Source: a virus. From it: a stretch of 24,827 nt of DNA. Below the pieces are notes generated by a model. It was not told the origin of the DNA. It was given only the letters and a program-made list of their open reading frames with translations, and searched no databases. Positions 1-7,379 of this stretch are shown here, in pieces. Position numbers and translations under genes: made by a program. Position 1 is the first letter of the stretch. Every line of letters starts with the position of its first letter. The stretch is taken from positions 1 through 24,827 of the IMG/VR virus record IMGVR_UViG_3300037598_000039. The stretch is one strand, 5' to 3'.

Positions 1-60
1 GAAGAGGAACAGGAATCGCATCTCCGTAAGGCCGCTATGTCACTTGATGATTCATTCTAA
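1..60 (+). CDS. C-terminal end of a gene upstream of the capsid gene (partial)
   Basis: Reading frame 1 is open from the window edge and ends with TAA at 58-60. It encodes an acidic, polar tail (starts EEEQESHLRKAA, ends SLDDSF). The stop lies 19 bases before the capsid start. In many tailed phages the gene just before the major capsid protein is the scaffold or a scaffold-protease, and a charged helical C-terminus fits that, but only 19 residues are visible, so this is inference from position alone. Confidence 0.6.
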   Translation, partial: EEEQESHLRKAAMSLDDSF

Positions 61-79
61 CGGACGAAAGGTATAAATA

Positions 80-1198
80 ATGGCTACTAATGTCACTACT
101 GATGCCGCACTGGCGAACCAGTACCAAAATTATTTCAGCAAGAAATTGCTGACCTATGCTGTACAAGCTCTCGTACTAGACCAGTTCGGAACTAAAGCCC
201 CACTTCCTGCGAAGTCGGGTCACAAAGCAATATCAATGTTTAGGTGGGATACACCGAAAGCAACTGATATCAACACCCTAACTGAAGGTGATACTTCAAC
301 TGTGGGAGAACGGGCAATCTCGCTGACGAAAATCAGCAAGACGCTCATCCAACGTGGTCAGATTGTCAAACTGTCTGACGTTCTAAATGCAACGGATTTA
401 TTTAATTCCTTGCAACAGAGTGTCAAGATTAACGGACAAGATGCGGCCATCGATATGGACAACATCACGCGCAACATATTGGTTGGTTCCAATGTGGGCG
501 ATAACGTGAACTCTGGTGCGACAGCGATGGAAGGCGGCTATGCTGCTGATATGTCAACTAATCTTGACAACAGCGACACGCTCACCGAAATCTACGCTGA
601 CGGAACAAAGCAAGTGGACGGGTCAGGGTATGGGACGTTTGAGTCTCTTACGACTGATGCGACCCTTCTCGACGGTGCGGCTGTCCTGAATGCTGTTACG
701 CAGCTAAAGGTTAACCGAGCGCAACCCACCAGCGGTGGGATGTATGCTGCCGTATGTAGTCCTCAAGTATTGAGCGACATCATGTCGGACAACACTTGGT
801 TGAACGCATCGCAGTACAGTAATGTGGAAGAGTTGTATAAAGGTGAAGTGGGTCGTTTATTCGGCGCGAAGTTCATTATGACAACGAACGGATTCATTAC
901 TGCTGACGCACTGGGAACTGACGCTGACCGCTTCATCTATGATGCTGCGGCTGGTGGCGGAACCGCTGCCACGAAGGACGTTCACGCCTCCCTGTTCTTG
1001 GGAGAAGGAGCGTATGGTGTGCCGGAACTGGCAAGTCAGTCTCCGTTCAGTCCGAAGATGATTATCACGGATTCAGCAGATAAGAGCGACCCTCTTAATA
1101 TGCTGATTACCGCTGGTTTCAAGGTCTTCTGGACTGCACTGCGGCAGAACCCGAACTACTACGTTGTAATGCGGAGCAAGACTGCTTCCACTGCGTAA
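80..1198 (+). CDS. Major capsid protein, N4-gp56 family
   Basis: This 372-residue protein should form the icosahedral shell of the virion. The N-terminal part (about residues 10-60, with NQYQNYFSKKLL and then a short loop to a FRW motif) and the following stretch on threonine-rich strands and the ISKTLIQRGQIVKLSD segment are typical of the N4-gp56 branch of HK97-fold capsid proteins. The length fits that family (roughly 350-400 residues). The start at 80 is preceded by GAAAGG at 65-70, a reasonable ribosome-binding site. The gene follows a short acidic C-terminus (scaffold candidate) and is followed by a strong hairpin, as expected for the most highly expressed late gene. The family call rests on pattern recognition, not on a database search. 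Confidence 0.9.
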   Translation: MATNVTTDAALANQYQNYFSKKLLTYAVQALVLDQFGTKAPLPAKSGHKAISMFRWDTPKATDINTLTEGDTSTVGERAISLTKISKTLIQRGQIVKLSDVLNATDLFNSLQQSVKINGQDAAIDMDNITRNILVGSNVGDNVNSGATAMEGGYAADMSTNLDNSDTLTEIYADGTKQVDGSGYGTFESLTTDATLLDGAAVLNAVTQLKVNRAQPTSGGMYAAVCSPQVLSDIMSDNTWLNASQYSNVEELYKGEVGRLFGAKFIMTTNGFITADALGTDADRFIYDAAAGGGTAATKDVHASLFLGEGAYGVPELASQSPFSPKMIITDSADKSDPLNMLITAGFKVFWTALRQNPNYYVVMRSKTASTA

Positions 1199-1242
1199 AG
1201 GTTAAACACGTTATGCAGCCCAAAGGTGGCGTAACTCTTATC

Positions 1243-1278
1243 ATTACTGTGGGAGGGGGAAACCCTTCCCACAGTAAT
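1243..1278 (+). terminator. Strong hairpin after the capsid gene (terminator or attenuator)
   Basis: An 11-bp arm ATTACTGTGGG (1243-1253) pairs perfectly with CCCACAGTAAT (1268-1278). Inside it AGGG pairs with CCCT, leaving one bulged T and a GGAAA loop: 15 base pairs in all. It sits 45 bases after the capsid stop and before the ribosome-binding site of the next gene. The downstream stretch TCTGTTGATTCT is only moderately T-rich, so it may be a partial terminator that lowers expression of the distal genes, or an mRNA 3'-end stabiliser, rather than a complete stop. Confidence 0.7.
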
Positions 1279-1308
1279 TCTGTTGATTCTAAAAAAGAAG
1301 GTAATGAA

Positions 1309-1614
1309 ATGATTAAAGTTCCTATGGAAGCGTTGGTTTCCGAAACCGAGGGAGGGGAAGGTCTTACTCCTGCTATTGGCGATTCTGTTGTCCTTGATTC
1401 TGTCGAGGGTGAGGTTGTTGCTATAAACGAAGATGGCACTGCCCATGTTCAAATCAAAACTGCTGGCGGTGTGCCGGTTGAGTATGTTGAAGACGTTATT
1501 GAGGAAGTTCCGCTTGATGCGGATACGCTCGATGCGGAGGAAGCTGCTCTCGACGCAGAGGGTGACGAACTTTTGGCTGCTGCGGAAGCGGTAGACGAAG
1601 AAGCACTATACTAA
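1309..1614 (+). CDS. Small acidic protein following the capsid gene (unknown function)
   Basis: I chose the ATG at 1309 because AGAAGG lies 7 bases upstream; the in-frame ATG at 1213 would force translation through the strong hairpin at 1243-1278 and adds residues with no pattern. The 101-residue product begins MIKVPMEALVSE. Its first half looks beta-rich and SH3-barrel-like (GDSVVLDSVEGEVVAINEDG, a short hydrophobic strand pattern). Its second half is very acidic and alanine-rich (DADTLDAEEAALDAEGDEL). Small beta-rich proteins beside the capsid gene are sometimes decoration or head-completion proteins; here that is only positional inference. Confidence 0.7.
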   Translation: MIKVPMEALVSETEGGEGLTPAIGDSVVLDSVEGEVVAINEDGTAHVQIKTAGGVPVEYVEDVIEEVPLDADTLDAEEAALDAEGDELLAAAEAVDEEALY

Positions 1615-1615
1615 T

Positions 1616-1885
1616 ATGCCTCTTTACTCCTTTGAATCGGAGGGAGGGGATGTTGTTGAGCAGTTGGTTCCGATAGGAACCGAGCGTATCGACATTGACG
1701 GGGACGAGTACACCCGCCAAGCAGCCCCAGAAGGCTTTGCTCTGACAGGCATCGCTGTCGGAATCCCTTCCCAAGCCGAGCAGGTTAAGGACGGCTACTA
1801 TAAGCTGGAACAAACACAAGGCTCCAGATTCTTGAAGAAGTCACAATTTACAACGAAACAAATTAAGAAAGCATGGGGGTTTTAG
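1616..1885 (+). CDS. Small unknown protein, start resembles FmdB-type proteins but lacks cysteines
   Basis: This 89-residue protein begins one base after the preceding stop (TAATATG) and its TAG directly abuts the next ATG. The opening MPLYSFESEGGDVVEQLVPIG has the shape of the FmdB/zinc-ribbon proteins found in many phages (MPxYxxxCxxCG then a hydrophobic hinge), but both cysteine positions are replaced and the protein has no cysteine at all. The C-terminus is basic and aromatic (KKSQFTTKQIKKAWGF). If the relationship is real, the metal site was lost; otherwise it is an unrelated small virion or head-tail joining protein. Function is unknown. Confidence 0.7.
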   Translation: MPLYSFESEGGDVVEQLVPIGTERIDIDGDEYTRQAAPEGFALTGIAVGIPSQAEQVKDGYYKLEQTQGSRFLKKSQFTTKQIKKAWGF

Positions 1886-3745
1886 ATGGCTACATTAACA
1901 GGAAGTGCGATTGCGGATTCATATGACCAGCTATTAGCGTTGCCATCTGGCGGCGGTAATGGCGCGACCTTGGTTGCGTTGACCGATGGTAATGCGGCTA
2001 ACACCTTTGCTCTAAAGTTAAGCACCGGAGAAGTCAATTCTACTGGCACTCTCACTGCCGCTGGCGCAGCCACATTGTCAACCAGCGTTACACTTGCGAC
2101 AGGTGCAACGGTTACAGGAATTGATAATGGTGGTCTTGCGACAGGTTCGGCAACCCTACTCGCCACGCAAGGGGCGATTAAGACTTACGTTGACGCACAG
2201 GTTGGAGCCTCTGATACATTGGCGGAGGTGTTGGCAATCGGCAACACGACAGGCTCGACCAACATTGTCGTAACCGCTGGTCAGTCAATAACAACTGACA
2301 CAATTTCCGAAACAACTTCTGCTGCTGGCGTAACTATCGACAGCGTTCTGGTTAAGGATAACGCCGTTACAGCGACAACCTTTACAGGTGCGCTTACAGG
2401 GAATGTCACAGGGAACGTTACAGGGGACGTAACTGGCGACCTGACTGGCAATGCCGATACCGTCACCACCAATGCAAATTTAACGGGAGGTGTTACTTCT
2501 GTTGGGAACGCTGCCACTGTTATCACAAACGCCAACCTAACTGGTGGTGTTACCTCCGTTGGAAATGCTGCTACTGTAATCACCAACGCAAACCTGACGG
2601 GAGAAGTAACGAGTGTAGGTAATGCTGCCACCATCGCCGATGATGTGGTGGATGAGGCAAACCTTAAAGTAAGCAATGCTCCCACAAACGGATATGTTCT
2701 TTCAGCGCAGTCAGGTGACACTGGCGGTCTTACATGGGTGGACAACACTCATGCCGCAGGTACGGTTACAAGTGTTTCCGGTGCAGGTACAGTTAACGGG
2801 TTGACCCTAACCGGCACAGTGACCAGTTCAGGAAGCCTGACGCTGGGTGGAACGCTTGCAAGTGTGGCAAACTCTGCGCTAACCAATTCCTCCGTAACAG
2901 TTGGAACAACCTCAATCAGCCTTGGCGCAAGTGCAACAACTTTGGCCGGACTGACATCTGTTACCTCTACCGGATTTACTGGTGCTTTAACGGGCAACGT
3001 CACTGGCAATTGCAGCGGTACTGCCGCGACTGTTACCGGAGCGACACAGGCTTCAATTACATCCTGCGCGAACCTTGTTACGGTTGGAACCATAGGCACA
3101 GGTGTTTGGCAGGGTACTGCTGTTGACGGTGCTTACGTTGACATCGAGGGGACAGAGGTTAAGTCCACGGGCGAGTCAGGCGGAACGAAGTTCCTGCGTG
3201 AAGACGGTGACGGTACTTGCAGTTGGCAAGCTCCGTCCGGTTCGGGAACAGTGACGAGCATCACACCCGCAGCCGATACGGGTTCAGGCACGGCTATCAC
3301 CAGCAGCGGGACTTTAACTTTTACCGGAGGCACAAGTGTCGCCACCTCGGTTAGCGGCACAACCGTTACCATCAACTCCAACGTGTTGAGTACGGCACAG
3401 ACGTTTACAGCCGGACAGCGCGGAGAGGTGACTGCACTCACTGATGCCTCAACGGTTGCCTTGGACTTTGACGATTCAAATAACTTCTCCCTGCTGACCA
3501 CTTCAGGAGTAGGCGCAACCAGAGCGTTGGGCAATCCTAGCAACCTTACCGCAGGACAAAGCGGGGCTATCACTCTCACACAGGATGGCTCTGGCAGCAG
3601 ACTCGTGACCTACTCCTCCTATTGGAAGTTCGTTGGCGGCACTGCCCCAACCCTTACCACCACAGCATCAGCCGTTGATGTACTGGTTTATTACGTTGAA
3701 TCTGCAACCCGCATAACCGCGAAAGTTTTATTGGATGTAAAATAG
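1886..3745 (+). CDS. Repetitive tail fibre / host-attachment protein
   Basis: This 619-residue protein is almost entirely Thr, Ser, Gly, Ala, Val and Asn, in beta-strand-like repeats: GNVTG-type units at about residues 170-190, three 19-residue NANLTGGVTSVGNAATVIT-type units at about 196-252, and later relatives of LTGNVTGN near 370. Such sequences form trimeric beta-helical fibre shafts. The last 75 residues or so (NLTAGQSGAITLTQDGSGSR, then SSYWKF and GGTAPTL) match a C-terminal globular domain that I recognise from many phage fibres and that probably makes the receptor-binding tip or trimer cap. The gene begins directly after the preceding stop, and the second fibre gene follows one base after its own stop. 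The receptor cannot be read from the sequence. Confidence 0.85.
   Translation: MATLTGSAIADSYDQLLALPSGGGNGATLVALTDGNAANTFALKLSTGEVNSTGTLTAAGAATLSTSVTLATGATVTGIDNGGLATGSATLLATQGAIKTYVDAQVGASDTLAEVLAIGNTTGSTNIVVTAGQSITTDTISETTSAAGVTIDSVLVKDNAVTATTFTGALTGNVTGNVTGDVTGDLTGNADTVTTNANLTGGVTSVGNAATVITNANLTGGVTSVGNAATVITNANLTGEVTSVGNAATIADDVVDEANLKVSNAPTNGYVLSAQSGDTGGLTWVDNTHAAGTVTSVSGAGTVNGLTLTGTVTSSGSLTLGGTLASVANSALTNSSVTVGTTSISLGASATTLAGLTSVTSTGFTGALTGNVTGNCSGTAATVTGATQASITSCANLVTVGTIGTGVWQGTAVDGAYVDIEGTEVKSTGESGGTKFLREDGDGTCSWQAPSGSGTVTSITPAADTGSGTAITSSGTLTFTGGTSVATSVSGTTVTINSNVLSTAQTFTAGQRGEVTALTDASTVALDFDDSNNFSLLTTSGVGATRALGNPSNLTAGQSGAITLTQDGSGSRLVTYSSYWKFVGGTAPTLTTTASAVDVLVYYVESATRITAKVLLDVK
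2471..2641 (+). repeat. Three tandem 57-bp fibre repeats, protein-identical but DNA-divergent
   Basis: Units lie at 2471-2527, 2528-2584 and 2585-2641, each encoding 19 residues. Units 1 and 2 encode exactly the same peptide (NANLTGGVTSVGNAATVIT), yet 13 of 19 codons differ and every difference is synonymous. Unit 3 changes G to E and alters the last three residues. This is the shaft repeat of the fibre protein. Confidence 0.9.
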
Positions 3746-3746
3746 G

Positions 3747-6143
3747 ATGACTCCCGCTGGAACCAATCTGCTCTTGGCCCACGCTGACGCTGCTGCGGAC
3801 GATGTGGTCACGAAGTCGTTGCGGTTTGGCGGTGACGGATACCTTGACCGCGCATCAATCGGCACTCCAACTGACGCAACAAAATTCACCGCCTCCCTTT
3901 GGTTGAAACGTAATGCTCTCGGAGGGGATGACAATATCATTGCTGGGGGAACAAGCGGTTACGACTGGTCGTTATTTCGTGGTATCACCAGTGATGACAG
4001 ATTGTTTTTTGATGACTTCTCCAATGGTACGACTAATTACGCTTGGCGGTGGTCGCCTGTATTGAGAGATGTTGCCAGTTGGTATCATTTATTGTTGGTT
4101 TGGGACGCTTCACAGACCGCCACCACAGACAAAATGAAGTTGTATATTAACGGTAGTGAAGTCACTAGCGATTACACCCTCAACACTCCGGCAACTGACC
4201 ACCAAATCTCTATTACAAAGAGTGGAATGACCCAGTGGTTTGGCCGGAACGCTACTGGAGGTAGTGCCGACCATCAAATAGCTGATGCCTACTTAATCGA
4301 CGGGCAAGCACTAACGCCCACCAGCTTTGCCGAGGAGGATGAAACTACGGGGCAATGGAAACCGAAGGAGTACAGCGGAAGCGGTTATGGCACGAATGGA
4401 TTTCATCTGGATTTCGAGGATGACACCGACATCGGCAATGATGTGAGTGGGAATGATAACGATTTCACAGCCACCAACCTCGCCGCCTCGGATGTTGTGC
4501 TGGACAACCCCAGTGCGGGCAGCAATTTCTGTACGTTGAATCCGTTGGATATTAGCCGAGGCACACTCTCGGAAGGCAACACGAAGTACACTGCCTCGAC
4601 ATCTACTTGGGGTCAAGTGCGTTCCACGTTTGCTGCCTCAACGGGCAAGTGGTACTGGGAAACTACGCTAACACTTGTATCGGAATTGCAAGCAACCGTA
4701 GTGGGGATTTTGGAAAGCAATAAGTTGCAAGTCAACACCTATTGGTATCACACTTCGTGGAGTGTTTCAACAAACGGAAACTGCTACGGCGCACAAGACA
4801 ACAACCTTAAAGTGTCGAATGGTACGCAGACTTTATTTACTCACGGGGCTTCCACCGGCTCCGTCTACGGCTTCCACCTCGACCTAGACTCCGCTACACC
4901 CACGCTTGCACTTTCGGTGGATGGTGTTGATAAGGGAACAATGTTTTCGGGCCTCGCCGCTGTCGAGTATTCACCCGCGCTAAACTTGTATGGCGATGCC
5001 GGTGGGCAAAGTATCGTTGACGTTAACTTCGGGCAGGGCGACCCCAACGGAAACAATAATTATCAAGACGGGAACGGGAAGGGCAATTTCAAGTATGAAC
5101 CGGATTCGGGGTTCCTAGCGTGGTGTACCAATTCCCAGACTGCCACAATCGCCAAGCCAGCGGAGAATTTTGATGTGCTGACCTATGCGAGCAGCGGGGC
5201 CAAAACATTCGACAACGGCACAACCTCAATGCAACCCGATTTGGTTTGGGTGAAGGCGCGGGGGAATGCTTACGACCACGAGCTAACCGATTCAGTGCGC
5301 GGCGTGACGAAGGCGTTGAGCAGTAATGCTACTAACGTGGAAAGCACGGACAGCACGGGGTTGACTGCTTTCGGTTCGGATGGATTTACAGTGGGAGCAG
5401 GGACGAATTACTCAACGTCCGCGATGGTAGCGTGGTGTTGGAAGAAGTCAGCCGCCGCAGGATTCAATATAGTCGGCTGGACGGGTGATGATGTAGACGC
5501 CGCCGGAACTACGCAAGCGGTTACTCACGGCCTCGACGTTGCACCAGAGATGATTATTGTCAAGAAACGCACAGACAATAGTGGAGGGAGCAATGATTGG
5601 TTTGTTTACCATAAGGATTTGTCCAGTGGCTATTATTTACTTCTAAACACAACGGACGGTGAGACAGAGGGACTTACCTATCCCATCACCAGCATTGGAA
5701 TCACAAGTGCTACTTTTGGTGGCGACTTTGATTTGGACTTAAATTACGGTGGGGATACGATGATGGATCCAGACCCACCCGTTCCTGACACCTACATTGG
5801 GTATTTTATGGCGAGTGTCGCTGGCCATTCAATAGTGGGTTCGTTCATTGGCTCATCCGCCGCATTTATTTACACGGGTTTTCGTCCAGCTTTTATTTTA
5901 GCCAAGCGTTACGACGAATTTAGCACCGGAAACTGGCTGATGTTCGATGACCAGCGCGAGGGCTACAACGTGGACAACGATGACCTGATGGCAAACAGCA
6001 GCGCAGTCGAAGCAACCACTGACCACATTGATATTTTAAGCAACGGTTTTAAGATTCGCACCAGTGACGCAGATTTGAACGGGGGAACCGTAATCTATCT
6101 CGCCGTGGCTAAAAATCCATTCAAATACGCAAACGCAAGGTAA
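3747..6143 (+). CDS. LamG- and SPRY-like multidomain tail fibre / receptor-binding protein
   Basis: This 798-residue protein looks like a string of beta-sandwich domains. Residues of about 24-200 resemble a LamG/concanavalin-like lectin domain (KSLRFGGDGYLDR, then FTASLWLKR, then KLYINGSEV). Residues of about 255-430 resemble a SPRY domain (GKWYWETTL, then YGFHLDLDSATPTLALSVDG). From about 470 to the end come three related segments built around a PxxxxxK strand (PDLVWVKARG, PEMIIVKKRT, RPAFILAKRY), the arrangement called DUF7483 in many aquatic phage fibres. Together this suggests carbohydrate or surface-protein binding at the virion tip. It lies between the repetitive fibre and a fibre-assembly-like protein. 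Domain names come from pattern recognition and borders are approximate. Confidence 0.85.
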   Translation: MTPAGTNLLLAHADAAADDVVTKSLRFGGDGYLDRASIGTPTDATKFTASLWLKRNALGGDDNIIAGGTSGYDWSLFRGITSDDRLFFDDFSNGTTNYAWRWSPVLRDVASWYHLLLVWDASQTATTDKMKLYINGSEVTSDYTLNTPATDHQISITKSGMTQWFGRNATGGSADHQIADAYLIDGQALTPTSFAEEDETTGQWKPKEYSGSGYGTNGFHLDFEDDTDIGNDVSGNDNDFTATNLAASDVVLDNPSAGSNFCTLNPLDISRGTLSEGNTKYTASTSTWGQVRSTFAASTGKWYWETTLTLVSELQATVVGILESNKLQVNTYWYHTSWSVSTNGNCYGAQDNNLKVSNGTQTLFTHGASTGSVYGFHLDLDSATPTLALSVDGVDKGTMFSGLAAVEYSPALNLYGDAGGQSIVDVNFGQGDPNGNNNYQDGNGKGNFKYEPDSGFLAWCTNSQTATIAKPAENFDVLTYASSGAKTFDNGTTSMQPDLVWVKARGNAYDHELTDSVRGVTKALSSNATNVESTDSTGLTAFGSDGFTVGAGTNYSTSAMVAWCWKKSAAAGFNIVGWTGDDVDAAGTTQAVTHGLDVAPEMIIVKKRTDNSGGSNDWFVYHKDLSSGYYLLLNTTDGETEGLTYPITSIGITSATFGGDFDLDLNYGGDTMMDPDPPVPDTYIGYFMASVAGHSIVGSFIGSSAAFIYTGFRPAFILAKRYDEFSTGNWLMFDDQREGYNVDNDDLMANSSAVEATTDHIDILSNGFKIRTSDADLNGGTVIYLAVAKNPFKYANAR

Positions 6144-6147
6144 CACT

Positions 6148-6672
6148 ATGTATTACGCAAACGACAGAAAACTCCCACTCGATAGAGCATTCAAGTTGGA
6201 CGAAATCAGTTACCCAGCCAACTGGCTGCGGCTGGCATCATCAGACGCCAAGGATGCTGTCGGCATTGAGTGGCGGCCCGACCCGTCGTTGACCTTCAAG
6301 AACGAGAAGTTTTACTACAATTCCGTGGAGGACGGTGTGGTGACGAGTACGCCAAAAGATTTGGATGGGTTGAAGCGAAGGATGACTGGCGATGCAAACC
6401 GCACCGCACACCAGATGTTGAGTGGCAGTGATTGGATGGTGGTTCGTCAGCAGGAAGCGGGGGTTGGACTGTTGCCGCAGTGGAGTGAGTACCGGACAGA
6501 AGCTCGTGCCGAGGCCAACCGCCAGTGTGAACAGGTCGAGGAGGCTACCAGCATAGAATCGTTAATGGCGATTACTGCTAATTGGCCTGAAGACCCTGAT
6601 TACGTTGCAGAGCGTGAGCGGAGAGATGCCGAGATTGAGGCTGCCAGACTTGAGAGGGAGGAGAATGACTAA
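6148..6672 (+). CDS. Tail fibre assembly chaperone-like protein
   Basis: This 174-residue protein starts 4 bases after the fibre stop. The middle part (residues of about 80-125: RTAHQMLSGSDWMVVRQQE, then PQWSEYRTEAR and AEANR) matches the pattern xANxxLxxTDWxxxRxxExG...P..W..YR..VR.....N seen in tail fibre assembly/chaperone proteins encoded beside fibre genes. Its N-terminus, with planned tyrosine and tryptophan positions (ISYPANWLRLAS), resembles the small beta domain found in such proteins. The C-terminal 45 residues are a charged helix. Position directly after two fibre genes supports a role in folding or trimerising the fibre. Alternatively it is a small virion accessory protein. Confidence 0.6.
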   Translation: MYYANDRKLPLDRAFKLDEISYPANWLRLASSDAKDAVGIEWRPDPSLTFKNEKFYYNSVEDGVVTSTPKDLDGLKRRMTGDANRTAHQMLSGSDWMVVRQQEAGVGLLPQWSEYRTEARAEANRQCEQVEEATSIESLMAITANWPEDPDYVAERERRDAEIEAARLEREEND

Positions 6673-6699
6673 TTTAACAAGGATGAATCGGGTGGATAA

Positions 6700-6870
6700 A
6701 TGAAAATGATAGACTTCAATGATGTGAAAGTGGGGTTTGCCTCCGCGAGTGGTTTAGGCAACTGGATGTTGGAGATTGATACTGTCCTCCATATTCTTAT
6801 CTCGGTTGCTTCACTCGTTTACATCATACTGAAGATTATAGGACTACTAAAAAAGAAAAATGAAGGATAA
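6700..6870 (+). CDS. Holin-like single-span membrane protein (56 aa)
   Basis: The frame ATG 6700 to TAA 6870 encodes 56 residues. An N-terminal polar part begins MKMIDFNDVKVGFASASG, one clear membrane segment follows (about residues 28-50: TVLHILISVASLVYIILKII), and the end is lysine-rich (LLKKKNEG), which predicts a cytoplasmic C-terminus. This plan matches small phage holins of the single-span type, and the DFNDxKV opening is one I recognise in phage holin-like proteins. It overlaps the next membrane-protein gene by 11 bases. With that gene it probably forms a holin/antiholin or pinholin pair that times lysis. RBS: GGTGGA at 6691-6696 is close to the start but plausible. Confidence 0.65.
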   Translation: MKMIDFNDVKVGFASASGLGNWMLEIDTVLHILISVASLVYIILKIIGLLKKKNEG

Positions 6871-7057
6871 ACTGAAATCGAGAAAGCTCTGGATGGCTAT
6901 TGGCGGTCTTTTGACTGTGCTGTCTACGGAGTGGTTGAATCTGTCACCAGCCGTGGCAGAAAATGTGATTGGTGCGGTCATCATTATCGTCCCAGCATAC
7001 ATCGGCGGGCAAAGCATCGTGGATGCGCTCAAAGAGTATTCCGCCAAGAAGAAATGA
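6860..7057 (+). CDS. Holin-like membrane protein (65 aa)
   Basis: This 65-residue protein begins MKDKLKSRKLWMAIGGLLTV and has two hydrophobic stretches (about residues 11-21 and 36-54, the second with the core VIGAVIIIVPAYIGGQS), with charged ends (ALKEYSAKKK). The opening LKSRKxWxAIxG and the AYIGGQS motif recur in small phage holins. It overlaps the upstream 56-aa membrane protein by 11 bases and the downstream spanin-like gene by 4 (ATGA), so all four lysis genes look translationally coupled. Holins form holes in the inner membrane at the programmed time of lysis. Which of the two small membrane proteins is the effector cannot be told. Confidence 0.7.
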   Translation: MKDKLKSRKLWMAIGGLLTVLSTEWLNLSPAVAENVIGAVIIIVPAYIGGQSIVDALKEYSAKKK

Positions 7058-7305
7058 TATTAGCGGCACTCAAGGGCTTGGCTGCATTGCCGAGATTGGT
7101 AGATGCAGTCGAGTCTCTTGGGGACATCGCAACAGCGCAAATGGCGCAGAAGAGAAAAGATGACAAAAACCAGAAAGTGGATGAGCTTATTGATGCTGCT
7201 CGCGCTAGGCGTAAGCAGCGGTTGCTTGACAGTGAAGCTGAACGGGTTTCAGGAGATAGCGGAAAGCCATCCGGCTGGAATGGAAACGGCGACCTCGACG
7301 GATGA
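7054..7305 (+). CDS. Putative inner-membrane spanin (Rz-like), 83 aa
   Basis: The ATG at 7054 overlaps the holin stop (ATGA). The product starts with a moderately hydrophobic helix (MILAALKGLAALPRLVDAV), followed by a strongly charged helical stretch rich in Lys, Arg, Asp and Gln (QMAQKRKDDKNQKVDELID, then RARRKQRLL) and a Gly-rich tail. A lipoprotein gene starts inside it in another frame, the arrangement known for Rz/Rz1 spanin pairs, which link inner and outer membranes and fuse them at lysis. The weak point is the N-terminal helix, which contains Lys, Arg and Asp and is poor for a membrane anchor. It may be peripheral or unrelated to Rz. The gene is supported by tight coupling; the function is inferred from context. 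Confidence 0.45.
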   Translation: MILAALKGLAALPRLVDAVESLGDIATAQMAQKRKDDKNQKVDELIDAARARRKQRLLDSEAERVSGDSGKPSGWNGNGDLDG

Positions 7306-7378
7306 TGGGGCTGCGTTAATTAGAGATTTGGGAAGATACATAAGCGAACTTGAACGGAGACTAGAGGAAGGAAACTGA
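7160..7378 (+). CDS. Outer-membrane lipoprotein, putative Rz1-like spanin (72 aa)
   Basis: I chose ATG 7160 over the in-frame ATG at 7103 because the start at 7160 gives a textbook lipoprotein signal peptide: basic MTKTRK, hydrophobic WMSLLMLLALGV, then SSGC with the cysteine at residue 22; AGAAGAGAAAAG precedes it. The -3 position is Ser rather than Leu, slightly unusual. The mature part is about 50 residues with a charged C-terminal helix (LIRDLGRYISELERRLEEG). It overlaps the 83-aa gene by 146 bases in a different frame and extends beyond it. This is the layout of outer-membrane spanins, which pair across the periplasm with an inner-membrane partner. It ends two bases before the next gene. 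It implies a Gram-negative host. Confidence 0.65.
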   Translation: MTKTRKWMSLLMLLALGVSSGCLTVKLNGFQEIAESHPAGMETATSTDDGAALIRDLGRYISELERRLEEGN

Positions 7379-7379
7379 T

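Noticed and set aside
1213-1308. Upstream start extending the small acidic protein by 32 residues
   Set aside because: It would translate through a 15-bp hairpin and has no ribosome-binding site, while ATG 1309 has AGAAGG at 7 bases.
2281-3579. Long antisense open frames opposite the repetitive fibre gene (2281-2748, 2749-3099, 3133-3579)
   Set aside because: They are Val/Pro/Thr-rich mirror images of Thr/Gly/Asn codons, have no ribosome-binding sites and vanish if the clear fibre gene is accepted; they arise from base composition.
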